Assembly (NCBI GenBank): GCA_963718355.1
Contig: CAVQZA010000009.1
Location: 99,402-163,401 of the forward strand
DNA: 64,000 bases
Source: CAVQZA01 sp963718355
Lineage (GTDB): Bacteria; Actinomycetota; Thermoleophilia; Gaiellales; Gaiellaceae
Reading direction: 5' to 3'
Shown here: positions 1 to 8,368 of the stretch, piece after piece
Layout of the letters: the number at the start of each line of letters is the position of its first letter
Position numbering within the stretch: position 1 is the first letter of the stretch
Program-made: the position numbers and the translations under genes
The notes under the pieces: generated by a model
Told to the model about the DNA's origin: nothing
Database searches by the model: none
What the model saw: the letters and a program-made list of their open reading frames with translations, nothing else

Positions 1-948
1 CCGGGTGCCGCCGCGCAGCCAGCCGGCGAGCGCCACCATCCCGGCGGCGAACGGCAGCGTGTCGGCGGGCAGAGGGTAGTAGCTGCGGCCGCGCTCGACG
101 AAGAAGAGGAGCGTCACGGCAACCGGGACGATTGCAAGCGCCCGCAAATGTGGCCGCCGCCAGAGCCACACGACACCGGCCACGGCGAGGACGGCTCCGG
201 CGATCCCCAGAAAGAGCAGCCCCTGCGCGAGGTAGGCGAGCCGCGACGTGTCGGCGGCGGTCTTCGCGTTCTGGCTCGCCGCGAAGTGGACGCTTGGCCA
301 ACCGTGCTGCGCCTGCCAGACGAGGTTCGGCAGGAAGACCAGGAAGGCGACGCCGAGCGCGAGCCATGGCCCCCGCGTCGCGAGCAGGCGCCGAGACGGA
401 GTCACGAGCAGCCCGGCCACGAACGAGACGAGGAGCACGGCGATGGTGTACTTCGCCTCGAGTCCGATCCCGGCGACGAGGCCGAGCACGAGCCAGAGCC
501 GAGGCTCGGGCCGGCCGAGGATTCGTAGCGCGACGTAGAGGAACGCGGCCCAGGCGAGCTGGTCGAACCAGGTCGGATGGAAGATGCTGGCCGAGCCGAG
601 CGCCACCGGAAGCAACGCCCAGACCACCGCGGCCGCGAGCTGGGTGCGCGACCCGCCGCCGAGCTCGCGCACCATCAGCGCGATCAGCACGATTACGCCG
701 ATCCCCGCCGCGAGGCACGTGAGCCGGAGCGCGACGAGCGAGTTCCCGGCGACCGCGTGGACGAACCAGCCGATCCAGGCGGTCAGCGGCGGGAAGTCGA
801 CATAGCCGAGCGCCGGATGCCTGGCCGCGGAGAGGAAGTAGAGCTCGTCGCGATCCCAGCCGTAACGGCCTATGAACGGCAGCTCGATCGCCGCCGCGAG
901 GCCTCCCCCGGCGAGTCCGCAGAGGAGCGTCGTCCTGAGCCGCGTCAT
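1..948 (-). CDS. Family 39-type membrane glycosyltransferase, C-terminus outside window
   Basis: The 316 codons visible begin at ATG 948 and run off the left edge. The N-terminus shows a hydrophobic segment, then the motif GWDRDELYFLS and an aromatic/proline stretch (YVDFPPLTAW). This is the first extracytoplasmic loop of PMT_2/ArnT-like polyprenol-phosphate-sugar transferases, with the acidic residue pair expected for catalysis. Many further hydrophobic segments follow. Family role: transfer of a sugar from a lipid carrier to a surface acceptor at the membrane. The acceptor cannot be told. The start overlaps the GNAT stop by 4 nt (ATGA), so it is the last gene of a minus-strand operon with the two EamA genes. 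Confidence 0.85.
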   Translation of the reverse strand, partial: MTRLRTTLLCGLAGGGLAAAIELPFIGRYGWDRDELYFLSAARHPALGYVDFPPLTAWIGWFVHAVAGNSLVALRLTCLAAGIGVIVLIALMVRELGGGSRTQLAAAVVWALLPVALGSASIFHPTWFDQLAWAAFLYVALRILGRPEPRLWLVLGLVAGIGLEAKYTIAVLLVSFVAGLLVTPSRRLLATRGPWLALGVAFLVFLPNLVWQAQHGWPSVHFAASQNAKTAADTSRLAYLAQGLLFLGIAGAVLAVAGVVWLWRRPHLRALAIVPVAVTLLFFVERGRSYYPLPADTLPFAAGMVALAGWLRGGTR

Positions 949-1448
949 TGCTCCAGATCTTCCTCCACCAGCCCGAAGAGGACCCCGTCGACCCACTCGC
1001 CGTGCCGCCAGTAGGCCTTGCGCTTGGCGCCCTCCCGCGTGAAGCCCGCGCGCTCGGCATTGGCCATCGCGCGCTCGTTGAAGCCGTAGATCTCGAGCTC
1101 GAGCCGGTGGAAGCCGAGGTCGGCGAGCAGGTGGCGTACAAGCAGCCGCGTCGCGTCCTCGCCGACGCGGCGGCCGCGGAAGTCGGGGTGCACCGCGAGC
1201 CCGCCAAGCCGGCCGATCCGGCTTCGAGCGTTGACCCGCTCGAAGCCGATCGCACCCGCAGGCTCGCCGTCCAGCTCGATCACAAAGCGGCCGAACGCGT
1301 CGGGCTCCGCATCGGATCGCTGGAGCTCCGCGACCAGTGCGTCGCGGTCGGCAGCGCGCATCGCCGAGAGGAACGGCGCAACCTCGTCGTGGGTGACGAG
1401 CCGAATGAGGAAGTCCAGATCAGCCGCGCCCGCGCGGCGAATGGTCAC
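945..1448 (-). CDS. GNAT family N-acetyltransferase
   Basis: The protein has 167 residues. A GTG start at 1448 overlaps the TGA of the upstream EamA gene (GTGA). The acetyl-CoA binding segment is visible around residues 81-105 (GGLAVHPDFRGRRVGEDATR). The C-terminal part around residues 114-145 (LELEIYGFNERAMANAERAGF) is typical of RimJ/RimL-like transferases, which often act on proteins or small amines. A longer frame upstream is only antisense noise over the EamA gene. The substrate is unknown. Confidence 0.9.
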   Translation of the reverse strand: MTIRRAGAADLDFLIRLVTHDEVAPFLSAMRAADRDALVAELQRSDAEPDAFGRFVIELDGEPAGAIGFERVNARSRIGRLGGLAVHPDFRGRRVGEDATRLLVRHLLADLGFHRLELEIYGFNERAMANAERAGFTREGAKRKAYWRHGEWVDGVLFGLVEEDLEQ

Positions 1449-2326
1449 CTCGGCCACGCGAGCCTGCCGGAGCCGATCGCGACGCCGCCGAGGATCAGCA
1501 CGAGCCCGACGAGCGTCGCGGCGGTGACGGGCTCGTCGAGCAGGACCGCGCCGTAGGCGAGCGCGGTCACCGGCAAGAGGTATGCGACGAGGCTCGAGCG
1601 CGCGGAGCCGTAGAGGCGGAGCATCCGGTAGAAGACGATCTGCGCGATCGCCGTGCCGAGGATCCCGAGCGCCGCGATCGACGCGATCGCCTTCCAGCTG
1701 GGAGTCGCAGACGGAAGACGAACGAGCGCGAACGGCGCGAGCAGCACGAGCGCGGCGAGCATTGACGCCGCAGCCAGCACAGGCCCGGTCGCGTGGGTGC
1801 CGACGCGCCTGCCCGCGTAGAGGTTTGCCGCGGCGTACGAGACCGACGAGAGGAGGACGGCGACTGTTCCCGCGAAGGCCCACCAGCCACCCGTCGGATT
1901 GAAGCCGGCGAGTACGGCGACGCCGACGATCCCAACCCCGATTCCCACCGCCTGCAGCCGCGAGACACGCTCCTCGGGGCGAAAGTGCAGTGCGAGCAGG
2001 CCGACGAAGATCGGCACAGTCGCGTTGGCGATCGCGGCGATCCCCGAGTCGACGTGCTGCTCGCCCCACGCGATCAGCGTGAACGGCAGCGCCGCGTTCG
2101 CGAATCCGAGCACGAAGCCGACGCGCCCGACCCGCCGCAGCTCCGAGAGCGCCTCGCGCCCGCCGACCTGCGCGGCGAGGTAGCCGATCAGAAGCGGCAC
2201 CGCGAACAGCAGCCGCAGCTCGACCATGGCCGCCGGCGGCACGTCTCGAACCGCCACCTTGATGAAGAGGTAGGAGCTACCCCAGATCGCGGCGAGAAGC
2301 AGGAGCAGAGGGACGTAGCCGCGCAC
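1445..2326 (-). CDS. EamA (DMT) family transporter 1
   Basis: The protein has 293 residues, the usual size, with about ten hydrophobic segments in two EamA repeats. The N-terminal AIWGSSYLFIKVA signature is typical of drug/metabolite transporters. The GTG start at 2326 lies inside the end of the next upstream EamA gene (50 bp overlap), so translation is probably coupled. Likely an inner-membrane exporter; the substrate is unknown. It is a paralogue of the neighbouring EamA protein, consistent with tandem duplication followed by divergence. Confidence 0.9.
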   Translation of the reverse strand: MRGYVPLLLLLAAIWGSSYLFIKVAVRDVPPAAMVELRLLFAVPLLIGYLAAQVGGREALSELRRVGRVGFVLGFANAALPFTLIAWGEQHVDSGIAAIANATVPIFVGLLALHFRPEERVSRLQAVGIGVGIVGVAVLAGFNPTGGWWAFAGTVAVLLSSVSYAAANLYAGRRVGTHATGPVLAAASMLAALVLLAPFALVRLPSATPSWKAIASIAALGILGTAIAQIVFYRMLRLYGSARSSLVAYLLPVTALAYGAVLLDEPVTAATLVGLVLILGGVAIGSGRLAWPR

Positions 2327-3203
2327 GCAAGGAGGCTACCGGCGAGACGGCGCCCGTCCCTAGCGCGACGCCGGCGAGAATCAGCGCGAGGCCGACCACC
2401 GACGAGATGCTCACCGGCTCGCTCAGGAAGACGGCGCCGTAGAAGACCGCCATCGCGGGCACGAGGTAGGTGACGAGGATCGCCCGGGACGCGCCCGCCC
2501 CGGCCATGATCCCGAAGTAGAGGAGATAGGCGATCGCGCTGCAGACGACGCCGAGGATGACCACCGCGAGGATGATCTCCGCGGAGGGCATCGAGGATGG
2601 CGCCTGCGCGATCCCCGCCGGCGCCATCAGCACCGTGCCGGTGAACAGCGTCCCGACCGCGATCACCATCGGCTGCACGCCCTTCAGCCGACGGCCCGCG
2701 TAGAGGATCGAGCCGCCGTAGCAGAGCGCCGTCGCGACGACGGCCAGTGCGGCGACCACGTTGGCGCCCTTCTGCACGCCGACGAGCAGGCCGACGCCGG
2801 CGAAGCCGACGAGGAGCCCGACGAGGCGCCAGCCTGTGACGCGCTCGGAGGGGACGAAGCGGATGGCGAGGAGCGCGACGAAGATCGGCGCCGCGGCCTG
2901 AAGGATCGCGGCGAGCCCCGAGTCGATCCGCGTCTCGCTCCATGTGAGGAGCCAGAACGGCACCGCGGCGTTGAACAGGCCGACGAGGAACAGCGGCCAC
3001 CAGTTGCGCGCCAGCTCCCCGAGCGCCTTCCGGAAGCCGAGCGCGATCACCACGACGGGGATCAGCGTCAGCGTCCCCGTGGCGACCCGCCCGAACACGA
3101 GTGTCGCCGGCGCGAGCTCCCGGTCGCCGATCTTGATCCACATGAACGAGGAGCCCCAGATCGCCGAGAGCGCGAGCAGCATCACAAGGTACTTGGGTCT
3201 CAT
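2277..3203 (-). CDS. EamA (DMT) family transporter 2
   Basis: The protein has 308 residues from ATG 3203 (MRPKYLVMLLALSAIWGSS). The frame is open a little further upstream, but that part is not hydrophobic, so the ATG just before the first membrane segment is preferred. Two EamA repeats are visible, with LFNAAVPFWLLTWSE and SAIAYLLYFG marking repeat positions. First gene of the minus-strand operon and divergent from purL across 53 bp. Exporter of unknown substrate. Confidence 0.9.
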   Translation of the reverse strand: MRPKYLVMLLALSAIWGSSFMWIKIGDRELAPATLVFGRVATGTLTLIPVVVIALGFRKALGELARNWWPLFLVGLFNAAVPFWLLTWSETRIDSGLAAILQAAAPIFVALLAIRFVPSERVTGWRLVGLLVGFAGVGLLVGVQKGANVVAALAVVATALCYGGSILYAGRRLKGVQPMVIAVGTLFTGTVLMAPAGIAQAPSSMPSAEIILAVVILGVVCSAIAYLLYFGIMAGAGASRAILVTYLVPAMAVFYGAVFLSEPVSISSVVGLALILAGVALGTGAVSPVASLRARLRPSAPASRRDLG

Positions 3204-3243
3204 AGTCGGATCAACGACGGAGCCGCCCGTCCACCTTCCCGGG

Positions 3244-3256
3244 TACACTCGGTGGC
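3244..3256 (+). promoter_or_regulatory. -10 box and 7-nt spacer of leaderless purL
   Basis: TACACT at 3244-3249 is followed by 7 nt and then CTG 3257. The spacing matches the other leaderless genes of this window and supports CTG as both transcription and translation start. No Shine-Dalgarno sequence is needed or seen. Confidence 0.6.
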
Positions 3257-5335
3257 CTGACGCGGGTCGCGGAACAGCCTCTTCATCGTGCTCTCGGCCT
3301 TACCAACGGCGAGTACGACCGTATCTGTGAGCTGCTCACGCGGGAGCCGAATCACTTCGAGCTCGCCGTCTTCTCGCTGCTCTGGTCGGAGCACTGCGGC
3401 TACAAGCACTCGGCACGACTTCTGAAGCGGCTTCCGTCCACGGGAGACCGAGTCTTGCAGGGGCCGGGCGAGAACGCAGGCGTGATCGATCTCGGCGAGG
3501 GCGAGGCGGTCGCGTTCAAGGTCGAGAGTCACAACCATCCCTCCGCGGTCGAGCCGTTCCAGGGCGCCGCGACAGGGGTCGGCGGGATCCTGCGCGACAT
3601 CGTGGCGATGGGCGCGCGGCCGATTGCGCTGCTCGACGGGCTGCGCTTCGGCGCACCGGACAACCACTTCGACCGGGCCGTCGCGGGGATCGGTGCGTAT
3701 GGCAACTCGACCGGGATCCCGACCGTCGGCGGCGAGGCCGTCTTCGACCCGTCCTATGCGGACAACTGCCTCGTGAATGCGATGTGCGTCGGGCTGCTTC
3801 CGGCCGACCGGCTCACCTCGGCGAAGGCGACCGGGGTCGGCCATCTCGTCGTGTTGTACGGCGCGACGACGGGCCGCGACGGAATCGGCGGAGCGAGCGT
3901 GCTCGCGAGCCAGGAGCTCGGTGAGGACGACGCAGACAAGCGTCCCACGGTGCAGGTCGGCGACCCGTTCACCGGCAAGAAGCTGATCGAGGTTTCCGTC
4001 GAGCTGACCGAGCGCGGGCTCGTCGAGTCTCTGCAGGACTGCGGCGCCGCGGGGCTCGCCTCGTCGCTCGCGGAGATGGCATCGGAGTGCGGGCTCGACA
4101 TCCACCTCGACCGCGTGCCGCTGCGCGAGGAGGGGATGGAGCCGTGGGAGATCATGATCTCCGAGAGCCAGGAGCGGATGGTCGCGGTGGTGCGCCCGCA
4201 GATGCTCGAGGCGCTGACCGAGGTGTGCGAGCGCTGGGAGCTGCACTGCTCGACGATCGGCGAGGTCACCGACTCCGGGCTCCTGCGCGCCTTCCACGGC
4301 GACGAGGTCGTCGGCTCGATTCCCGCGCGGCTGCTCACCGACGAGTGCCCGCGGTACGACATCGAGCGGACGGCGCGGCCGGCTCAGAGCGTGACGCCGC
4401 CGTGGGGGCCGGAGACGGCCCAGGCGCTGCTCGAGTTGCTCGCCTCGCCGAACATCAAGAGCCGCGCCTGGATCTACGAGCGCTATGACCATCTCGTCGG
4501 CTCGCGCACCGTGCGCCGGCCGGGGCTTGACGCCGCGGTGCTGCGCCTGCGGCCCTCGTTGCGCGGGCTCGCAGTCTCGCTCGACGGCCAGGGCCGGCTC
4601 GCCTCGCTCGACCCGCGCGCGGGCGGTGCGCTCGCGGTGCTCGAGTCGGCGCGCAACGTCGCCTGCGCGGGCGGCGAGCCGCTGGCGCTGACCGACTGTC
4701 TGAACTTCGGCAACCCCGAGAAGCCCGAGATCGCGTGGGAGCTGGCCGAGGCGATCGAGGGAATCGCCGCCGCCGCCGAGGCACTCGGGATCCCGGTTGT
4801 CTCGGGCAACGTCTCGCTCTACAACGACAGCGACGGGCGCTCGATCCACCCCACGCCGGTCGTCGGCTGCGTCGGGCTCGTGACCGACGTGCGCAGCGTT
4901 CCGGGCGCGTGGCAGGAGGGCGACGTCGTGCTGCTCGCCGGCGAGCCGGAGCTGTCGTTCGCCGGCTCCGAGTACCAGGCGCGCTACGGCGAGCTCGGCG
5001 GTGTCGTGGCGGAGCTGGACCTCGCTGCGGAGGCGGCGCTGGTGCGTTTCCTCTGGAAGGCCGCGCCGCTGCTCACGCTCGCGCACGACGTCTCGGACGG
5101 CGGGCTTGCCGTGTGCTTGGCGGAGGCGGCGATCCACTCCGGGGTCGGCGCCGAGCTCGAGCTGCCCGACGACGCGCTCGCGCTGTTCGGCGAGGGCGGC
5201 GGCTGCGCGGTGATCGCCTGCCCGGCCGAGGACGTCGAGCGGCTCGGCGCGAAGGGCCTGCGTCGGATCGGCGTCGTCGGTGGCGACCGGTTGCTCGGGA
5301 TCCCGCTGCCGACGCTGAAGGAGGCATGGGCCTGA
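3257..5335 (+). CDS. purL: Phosphoribosylformylglycinamidine synthase subunit PurL
   Basis: Glutamine/ammonia-dependent amidation of FGAR to FGAM, the fourth step of purine synthesis. Length is 692 residues from CTG 3257, the small PurL type that works with separate PurS and PurQ; neither lies in the window. The conserved N-terminus (PLHRALGL, REPNHFELAVFSLLWSEHC with the active-site His, then GPGENAG) is encoded between 3257 and 3470. No ATG, GTG or TTG occurs in this frame before TTG 3455. Starting at 3455 would delete the catalytic His region, so CTG 3257, which sits 7 nt after a -10 box, is chosen. VESHNHPS follows near residue 89. The gene overlaps purF by one base. Confidence 0.93.
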   Translation: MTRVAEQPLHRALGLTNGEYDRICELLTREPNHFELAVFSLLWSEHCGYKHSARLLKRLPSTGDRVLQGPGENAGVIDLGEGEAVAFKVESHNHPSAVEPFQGAATGVGGILRDIVAMGARPIALLDGLRFGAPDNHFDRAVAGIGAYGNSTGIPTVGGEAVFDPSYADNCLVNAMCVGLLPADRLTSAKATGVGHLVVLYGATTGRDGIGGASVLASQELGEDDADKRPTVQVGDPFTGKKLIEVSVELTERGLVESLQDCGAAGLASSLAEMASECGLDIHLDRVPLREEGMEPWEIMISESQERMVAVVRPQMLEALTEVCERWELHCSTIGEVTDSGLLRAFHGDEVVGSIPARLLTDECPRYDIERTARPAQSVTPPWGPETAQALLELLASPNIKSRAWIYERYDHLVGSRTVRRPGLDAAVLRLRPSLRGLAVSLDGQGRLASLDPRAGGALAVLESARNVACAGGEPLALTDCLNFGNPEKPEIAWELAEAIEGIAAAAEALGIPVVSGNVSLYNDSDGRSIHPTPVVGCVGLVTDVRSVPGAWQEGDVVLLAGEPELSFAGSEYQARYGELGGVVAELDLAAEAALVRFLWKAAPLLTLAHDVSDGGLAVCLAEAAIHSGVGAELELPDDALALFGEGGGCAVIACPAEDVERLGAKGLRRIGVVGGDRLLGIPLPTLKEAWA

Positions 5336-6714
5336 TGTGCGGCGTCTTCGGCATCCATGCGAACGACAGGGACGTCGCCCGGCTGGCTTACTTCGGCCTC
5401 TTCGCGCTCCAGCACCGCGGCCAGGAGTCGGCGGGAATCGCCGTGTCGGACCACGGCCGGCTCACCGCGCTGCGCGACCTTGGGCTCGTCAGCCAGGTCT
5501 TCGACGAGCAGAAGCTGCGCGGCCTGCGCGGCCAGACCGCGATCGGGCACAACCGCTACTCCACCACCGGCTCTGGGCACTGGTCGAACGCGCAGCCACT
5601 CGTCCACCACGGGCGCGCGAGGACGGTCGCGCTCGGTCACAACGGGAATCTCACGAACACCGAGACGCTGCGCGAGGAGCTCGCCGACCGCGGCGTGAAG
5701 CTCGACTCGACCTCCGACACCGAGGTGATCGCGGCGCTGATCTCCTCCGACGAGGCGCCGCTCGAGGAGGCCGTCGCCAACACGATGCGCAAGCTGCAGG
5801 GCGCGTTCTCGGTCGTCGCCCTGTCGGAGGGCACGCTACTCGCGTTCCGCGACTCGTTCGGCTTCCGCCCGCTCTGCCTCGGCCGGATCCACGAGGACTG
5901 GGTCGTCGCGTCCGAGACGTGCGCGCTCGACCTCGTCGCCGCCGAGTTCGTCCGCGAGATCGCGCCGGGCGAGCTCGTCGCGATCGACGACGACGGCTGC
6001 CGCTCGACCCAGGCGATGCCGATCACCGGCGCCGGCGCGCTCTGCATCTTCGAGTTCTTCTATCTCGCCCGGCCCGATTCGCAGCTCGACGGCGTCGAGG
6101 TGCACGGCGCGCGCGTGCGGATGGGCGAGCGGCTCGCGCGGGAGGCGCCGGTCGAGGCCGACCTCGTGCTGCCGATCCCCGACTCGGGCACCCCGGCGGC
6201 GGTCGGCTTCTCGCGCGAGACGGGGATCCCGTTCAGCGAGGGCCTGATCAAGAACCGCTACGTGGGGCGCACGTTCATCCAGCCCGACCAGGAGATGCGC
6301 CAGCAGGGGATCAGGATGAAGTTCCATCCGGTCGCCGAGGTCGCCGGCAAGCGCGTCGTGATCGTCGACGACTCGATCGTGCGCGGCAACACGACCCGGG
6401 CGATCGTCCTGATGCTGTTCGACGCGGGCGCGACGGAGGTGCACGTGCGGGTCTCGTCGCCGCCGGTCGTGGGCCAGTGCTTCTACGGCATCGACCTGGC
6501 CGATCCGGACGAGCTGATCGCGAACGTGCGCACGATCGACGAGGTGCGGGAGCACATCGGCGCGACGTCGCTCGCCTACCTTTCCCTCGAGGGCCTCGAG
6601 GAGTCGACCCAGCTTCCACCGCGGGCCATGTGCCGCGCGTGCTTGACGCGGGACTATCCGACGGCGATCCCCGCCGACGCGAAGAAGCTCCGCTTCGAGC
6701 CAGTGCGCGCGTAG
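5335..6714 (+). CDS. purF: Amidophosphoribosyltransferase
   Basis: First committed step of purine synthesis: PRPP plus glutamine to phosphoribosylamine. 459 residues. ATG 5335 overlaps the purL TGA and has an AGGAGG-like site about 11 nt upstream. This start gives MCGVFGIH, so removal of Met exposes the nucleophilic Cys without a propeptide; an ATG at 5326 would put three residues before it. The glutaminase domain covers residues 2-230. The PRPP loop is VVIVDDSIVRGNTT, about residues 342-355. Cysteines in ALCIFEFFY, GQCFYGID and MCRACLTRDYP match the [4Fe-4S] type of PurF. Confidence 0.95.
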   Translation: MCGVFGIHANDRDVARLAYFGLFALQHRGQESAGIAVSDHGRLTALRDLGLVSQVFDEQKLRGLRGQTAIGHNRYSTTGSGHWSNAQPLVHHGRARTVALGHNGNLTNTETLREELADRGVKLDSTSDTEVIAALISSDEAPLEEAVANTMRKLQGAFSVVALSEGTLLAFRDSFGFRPLCLGRIHEDWVVASETCALDLVAAEFVREIAPGELVAIDDDGCRSTQAMPITGAGALCIFEFFYLARPDSQLDGVEVHGARVRMGERLAREAPVEADLVLPIPDSGTPAAVGFSRETGIPFSEGLIKNRYVGRTFIQPDQEMRQQGIRMKFHPVAEVAGKRVVIVDDSIVRGNTTRAIVLMLFDAGATEVHVRVSSPPVVGQCFYGIDLADPDELIANVRTIDEVREHIGATSLAYLSLEGLEESTQLPPRAMCRACLTRDYPTAIPADAKKLRFEPVRA

Positions 6715-6760
6715 ACAGGGCCCGACTCGACATGTCCCGGTGCCTGACCCCGGGTCCTGT
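6715..6760 (+). terminator. Hairpin directly after purF
   Basis: ACAGGGCCCG (6715-6724) pairs with CGGGTCCTGT (6751-6760) with one G-U pair, starting one base after the purF stop. There is no T-run. It could act as a terminator or a stabilising 3' end, or be a dispersed intergenic repeat. The next gene has its own -10 box, which fits transcription ending here. Confidence 0.45.
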
Positions 6761-6783
6761 CCGCGTGGTCCAGGTCCCGGGCG

Positions 6784-6798
6784 TACACTCGGCGCCCC
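6784..6798 (+). promoter_or_regulatory. -10 box of leaderless VOC gene
   Basis: TACACT at 6784-6789 is followed by 9 nt and GTG 6799. The surrounding bases closely repeat those before purL (TACACTCGG in both), which suggests parallel regulation of the two transcription units. Confidence 0.5.
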
Positions 6799-7410
6799 GT
6801 GCAGCTCTTCCACTACCACCTCGTCACGCGCAAGGCCCGCCAGGTCGAGGCTCGCTACGTCGCCAAGCTCGGCTTCGAGCTCGTCGCGCGGCACGGCCGG
6901 ATCGGTGACGAGCCGGCCTCGTTCGAGCCGGGCGTCTCATGGGAGGAGCTCGATGCGCGCGGCTTCCGTCTACGGCTCTCGGAGCTCGAGCGCGGCGCCG
7001 TCAACGTCGTCGTCCAGCCCGGCCAGTGGACGCTGCCGCGCGTCGACCACCTCGGGATCATGCTCGACGAGGATCAGTTTGCCGAGGCGCTCGAGCGGGC
7101 TGCGGCGCGCGGGCTGCGCGTGCAGGAACGCTCCGGCCGTCGCACCTTCGTCGCCACCGGCGCCGGCTACCGGCTCGAGCTGCACCCGCCGCGCGACTGG
7201 ATCGAGGAGCTGCTGGAGCAGTACGAGGAGCTGCGCCTGGCCGAGCTCCACCTACTCGCAGACGATCCCGAGGGAAAGGCCCGCGCGCTCGGCGCGCTGC
7301 TGGACCTCGACGCGCGCCGCGACAGCGTCGAGCTCGGCGAGACGATCGTCCGCTTCCTCCCCGGCGGCCCGGCCGGTCGCCCCGAGCTGCACGCCGAGCT
7401 CTTCCTGTAG
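6799..7410 (+). CDS. VOC (glyoxalase/dioxygenase) superfamily protein
   Basis: 203 residues from GTG. Two beta-alpha-beta-beta-beta halves can be recognised: an N-terminal one from QLFHYHLVTRKARQVE and a second around VDHLGIMLDEDQFAEALERAAARG, residues 81-105, ending in GYRLELHP. His and Glu residues that could bind metal are present (HYH near residue 5, DHLG near 83, LELHP near 133). The reaction is unknown. It sits between purF and purM but has its own promoter, so a purine role is only suggested by position. Confidence 0.75.
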   Translation: MQLFHYHLVTRKARQVEARYVAKLGFELVARHGRIGDEPASFEPGVSWEELDARGFRLRLSELERGAVNVVVQPGQWTLPRVDHLGIMLDEDQFAEALERAAARGLRVQERSGRRTFVATGAGYRLELHPPRDWIEELLEQYEELRLAELHLLADDPEGKARALGALLDLDARRDSVELGETIVRFLPGGPAGRPELHAELFL

Positions 7411-7420
7411 CTCACCCGTT

Positions 7421-7432
7421 TAGACTCGGCGG
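7421..7432 (+). promoter_or_regulatory. -10 box of leaderless purM
   Basis: TAGACT at 7421-7426 with a 6-nt spacer before GTG 7433. It gives purM-purN-purH their own promoter, separate from purL-purF. Confidence 0.6.
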
Positions 7433-8368
7433 GTGAGCACCTACGACTCTGCGGGGGTCTCGCTCGACAAAGCCGTGGCCCTCGTCGACCGGCTTCGGGC
7501 GGCGGTCGAGTCGACGCGCACACCGGGCGCCTTCGGCGCCTTCGGCGGCTTCGCGGGCCTGTACGCCCTCGACGACCGGCGCCTGCTCGCAGCCTCGACC
7601 GACGGCGTCGGCTCGAAGCTCGTCCTCGCGCGCCGCGCGGGCAAGCTCCGATGGACGGGCGCCGACCTCGCCGCGCACTGCATCAACGACGTGCTCACGA
7701 CCGGGGCCGAGCCGCTGTTCTTCATGGACTACGTGGCAGCCAACTCCGTCGATCTCGACCAACTCACCGAGCTCGTCGAGGGCGCGGCGGACGTCTGCCG
7801 CGCCGCCGGCTGCGCGATCCTCGGAGGCGAGACCGCCGAGCTGCCCGGGATCTATCGCGACGAGGAGCTCGACTTCGCGGGCACCTGCGTCGGCATCGTC
7901 GAGCGCGAGCGGCTGATCGACGGCTCACGCTGCGAGGCGGGCGACGTCGTGCTCGGCTTCGCCTCGGCCGGGATCCACGCGAACGGCTTCACCCTCGTGC
8001 GCGCCCTCGTGGGCGACGGCCCCTTCGATGCCGACCTGCTGCTGCCGCCGACACGGCTCTACCTCGACGAGGTGCGGACGCTGCGCGCGCGGGCAGACGT
8101 CCGTGGGCTCACCCACGTGACCGGCGGCGGGATTGCCGCAAACCTCGCGCGCGTCCTCCCCGCCGGCCTCGGCGCGCGGATCGACCCGAACTCGTGGGAG
8201 CGCCCGCCTGTGTTCGAGTGGCTCGCTGAGCAGGGCGTCGAGGAGGACGAGCTGCTGCGCGTGTTCAACTGCGGGATCGGCTACTGCGCGATCGTGCCGG
8301 CGGCAGAGGCGGGCGATGCGCTCGTAATCGGCGTCGTCGAGCCCGGCGAAGGGGTGCGGTTCGGATGA
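7433..8368 (+). CDS. purM: Phosphoribosylformylglycinamidine cyclo-ligase (AIR synthetase)
   Basis: ATP-dependent closure of FGAM to AIR. 311 residues, some 30 shorter than the usual family length, mostly through compact loops (for example around GDGPFDADLLLPPTR). The ends look complete: YDSAGVSLDKA at the start, STDGVGSKLVLA and GGETAELPG (about residue 130) for nucleotide binding, and THVTGGGIAANLARVLP for the substrate. GTG 7433 follows the -10 box by 6 nt. It overlaps purN by 4 nt (ATGA), so the two are co-translated. Confidence 0.95.
   Translation: MSTYDSAGVSLDKAVALVDRLRAAVESTRTPGAFGAFGGFAGLYALDDRRLLAASTDGVGSKLVLARRAGKLRWTGADLAAHCINDVLTTGAEPLFFMDYVAANSVDLDQLTELVEGAADVCRAAGCAILGGETAELPGIYRDEELDFAGTCVGIVERERLIDGSRCEAGDVVLGFASAGIHANGFTLVRALVGDGPFDADLLLPPTRLYLDEVRTLRARADVRGLTHVTGGGIAANLARVLPAGLGARIDPNSWERPPVFEWLAEQGVEEDELLRVFNCGIGYCAIVPAAEAGDALVIGVVEPGEGVRFG

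Noticed and set aside
945..2069. A 374-residue frame joining antisense EamA sequence to the GNAT protein
   Set aside because: Only the last 167 residues look like protein; the rest is Arg-rich shadow of the EamA gene on the same strand in another frame.
5326..5334. ATG 5326 as the purF start
   Set aside because: It would place three residues before the Met-Cys that must yield the N-terminal catalytic Cys, and its spacing to the AGGAGG site is only about 2 nt.
3455..5335. TTG 3455 as the purL start
   Set aside because: It would remove about 66 residues that match the conserved PurL N-terminus, including the active-site His region.
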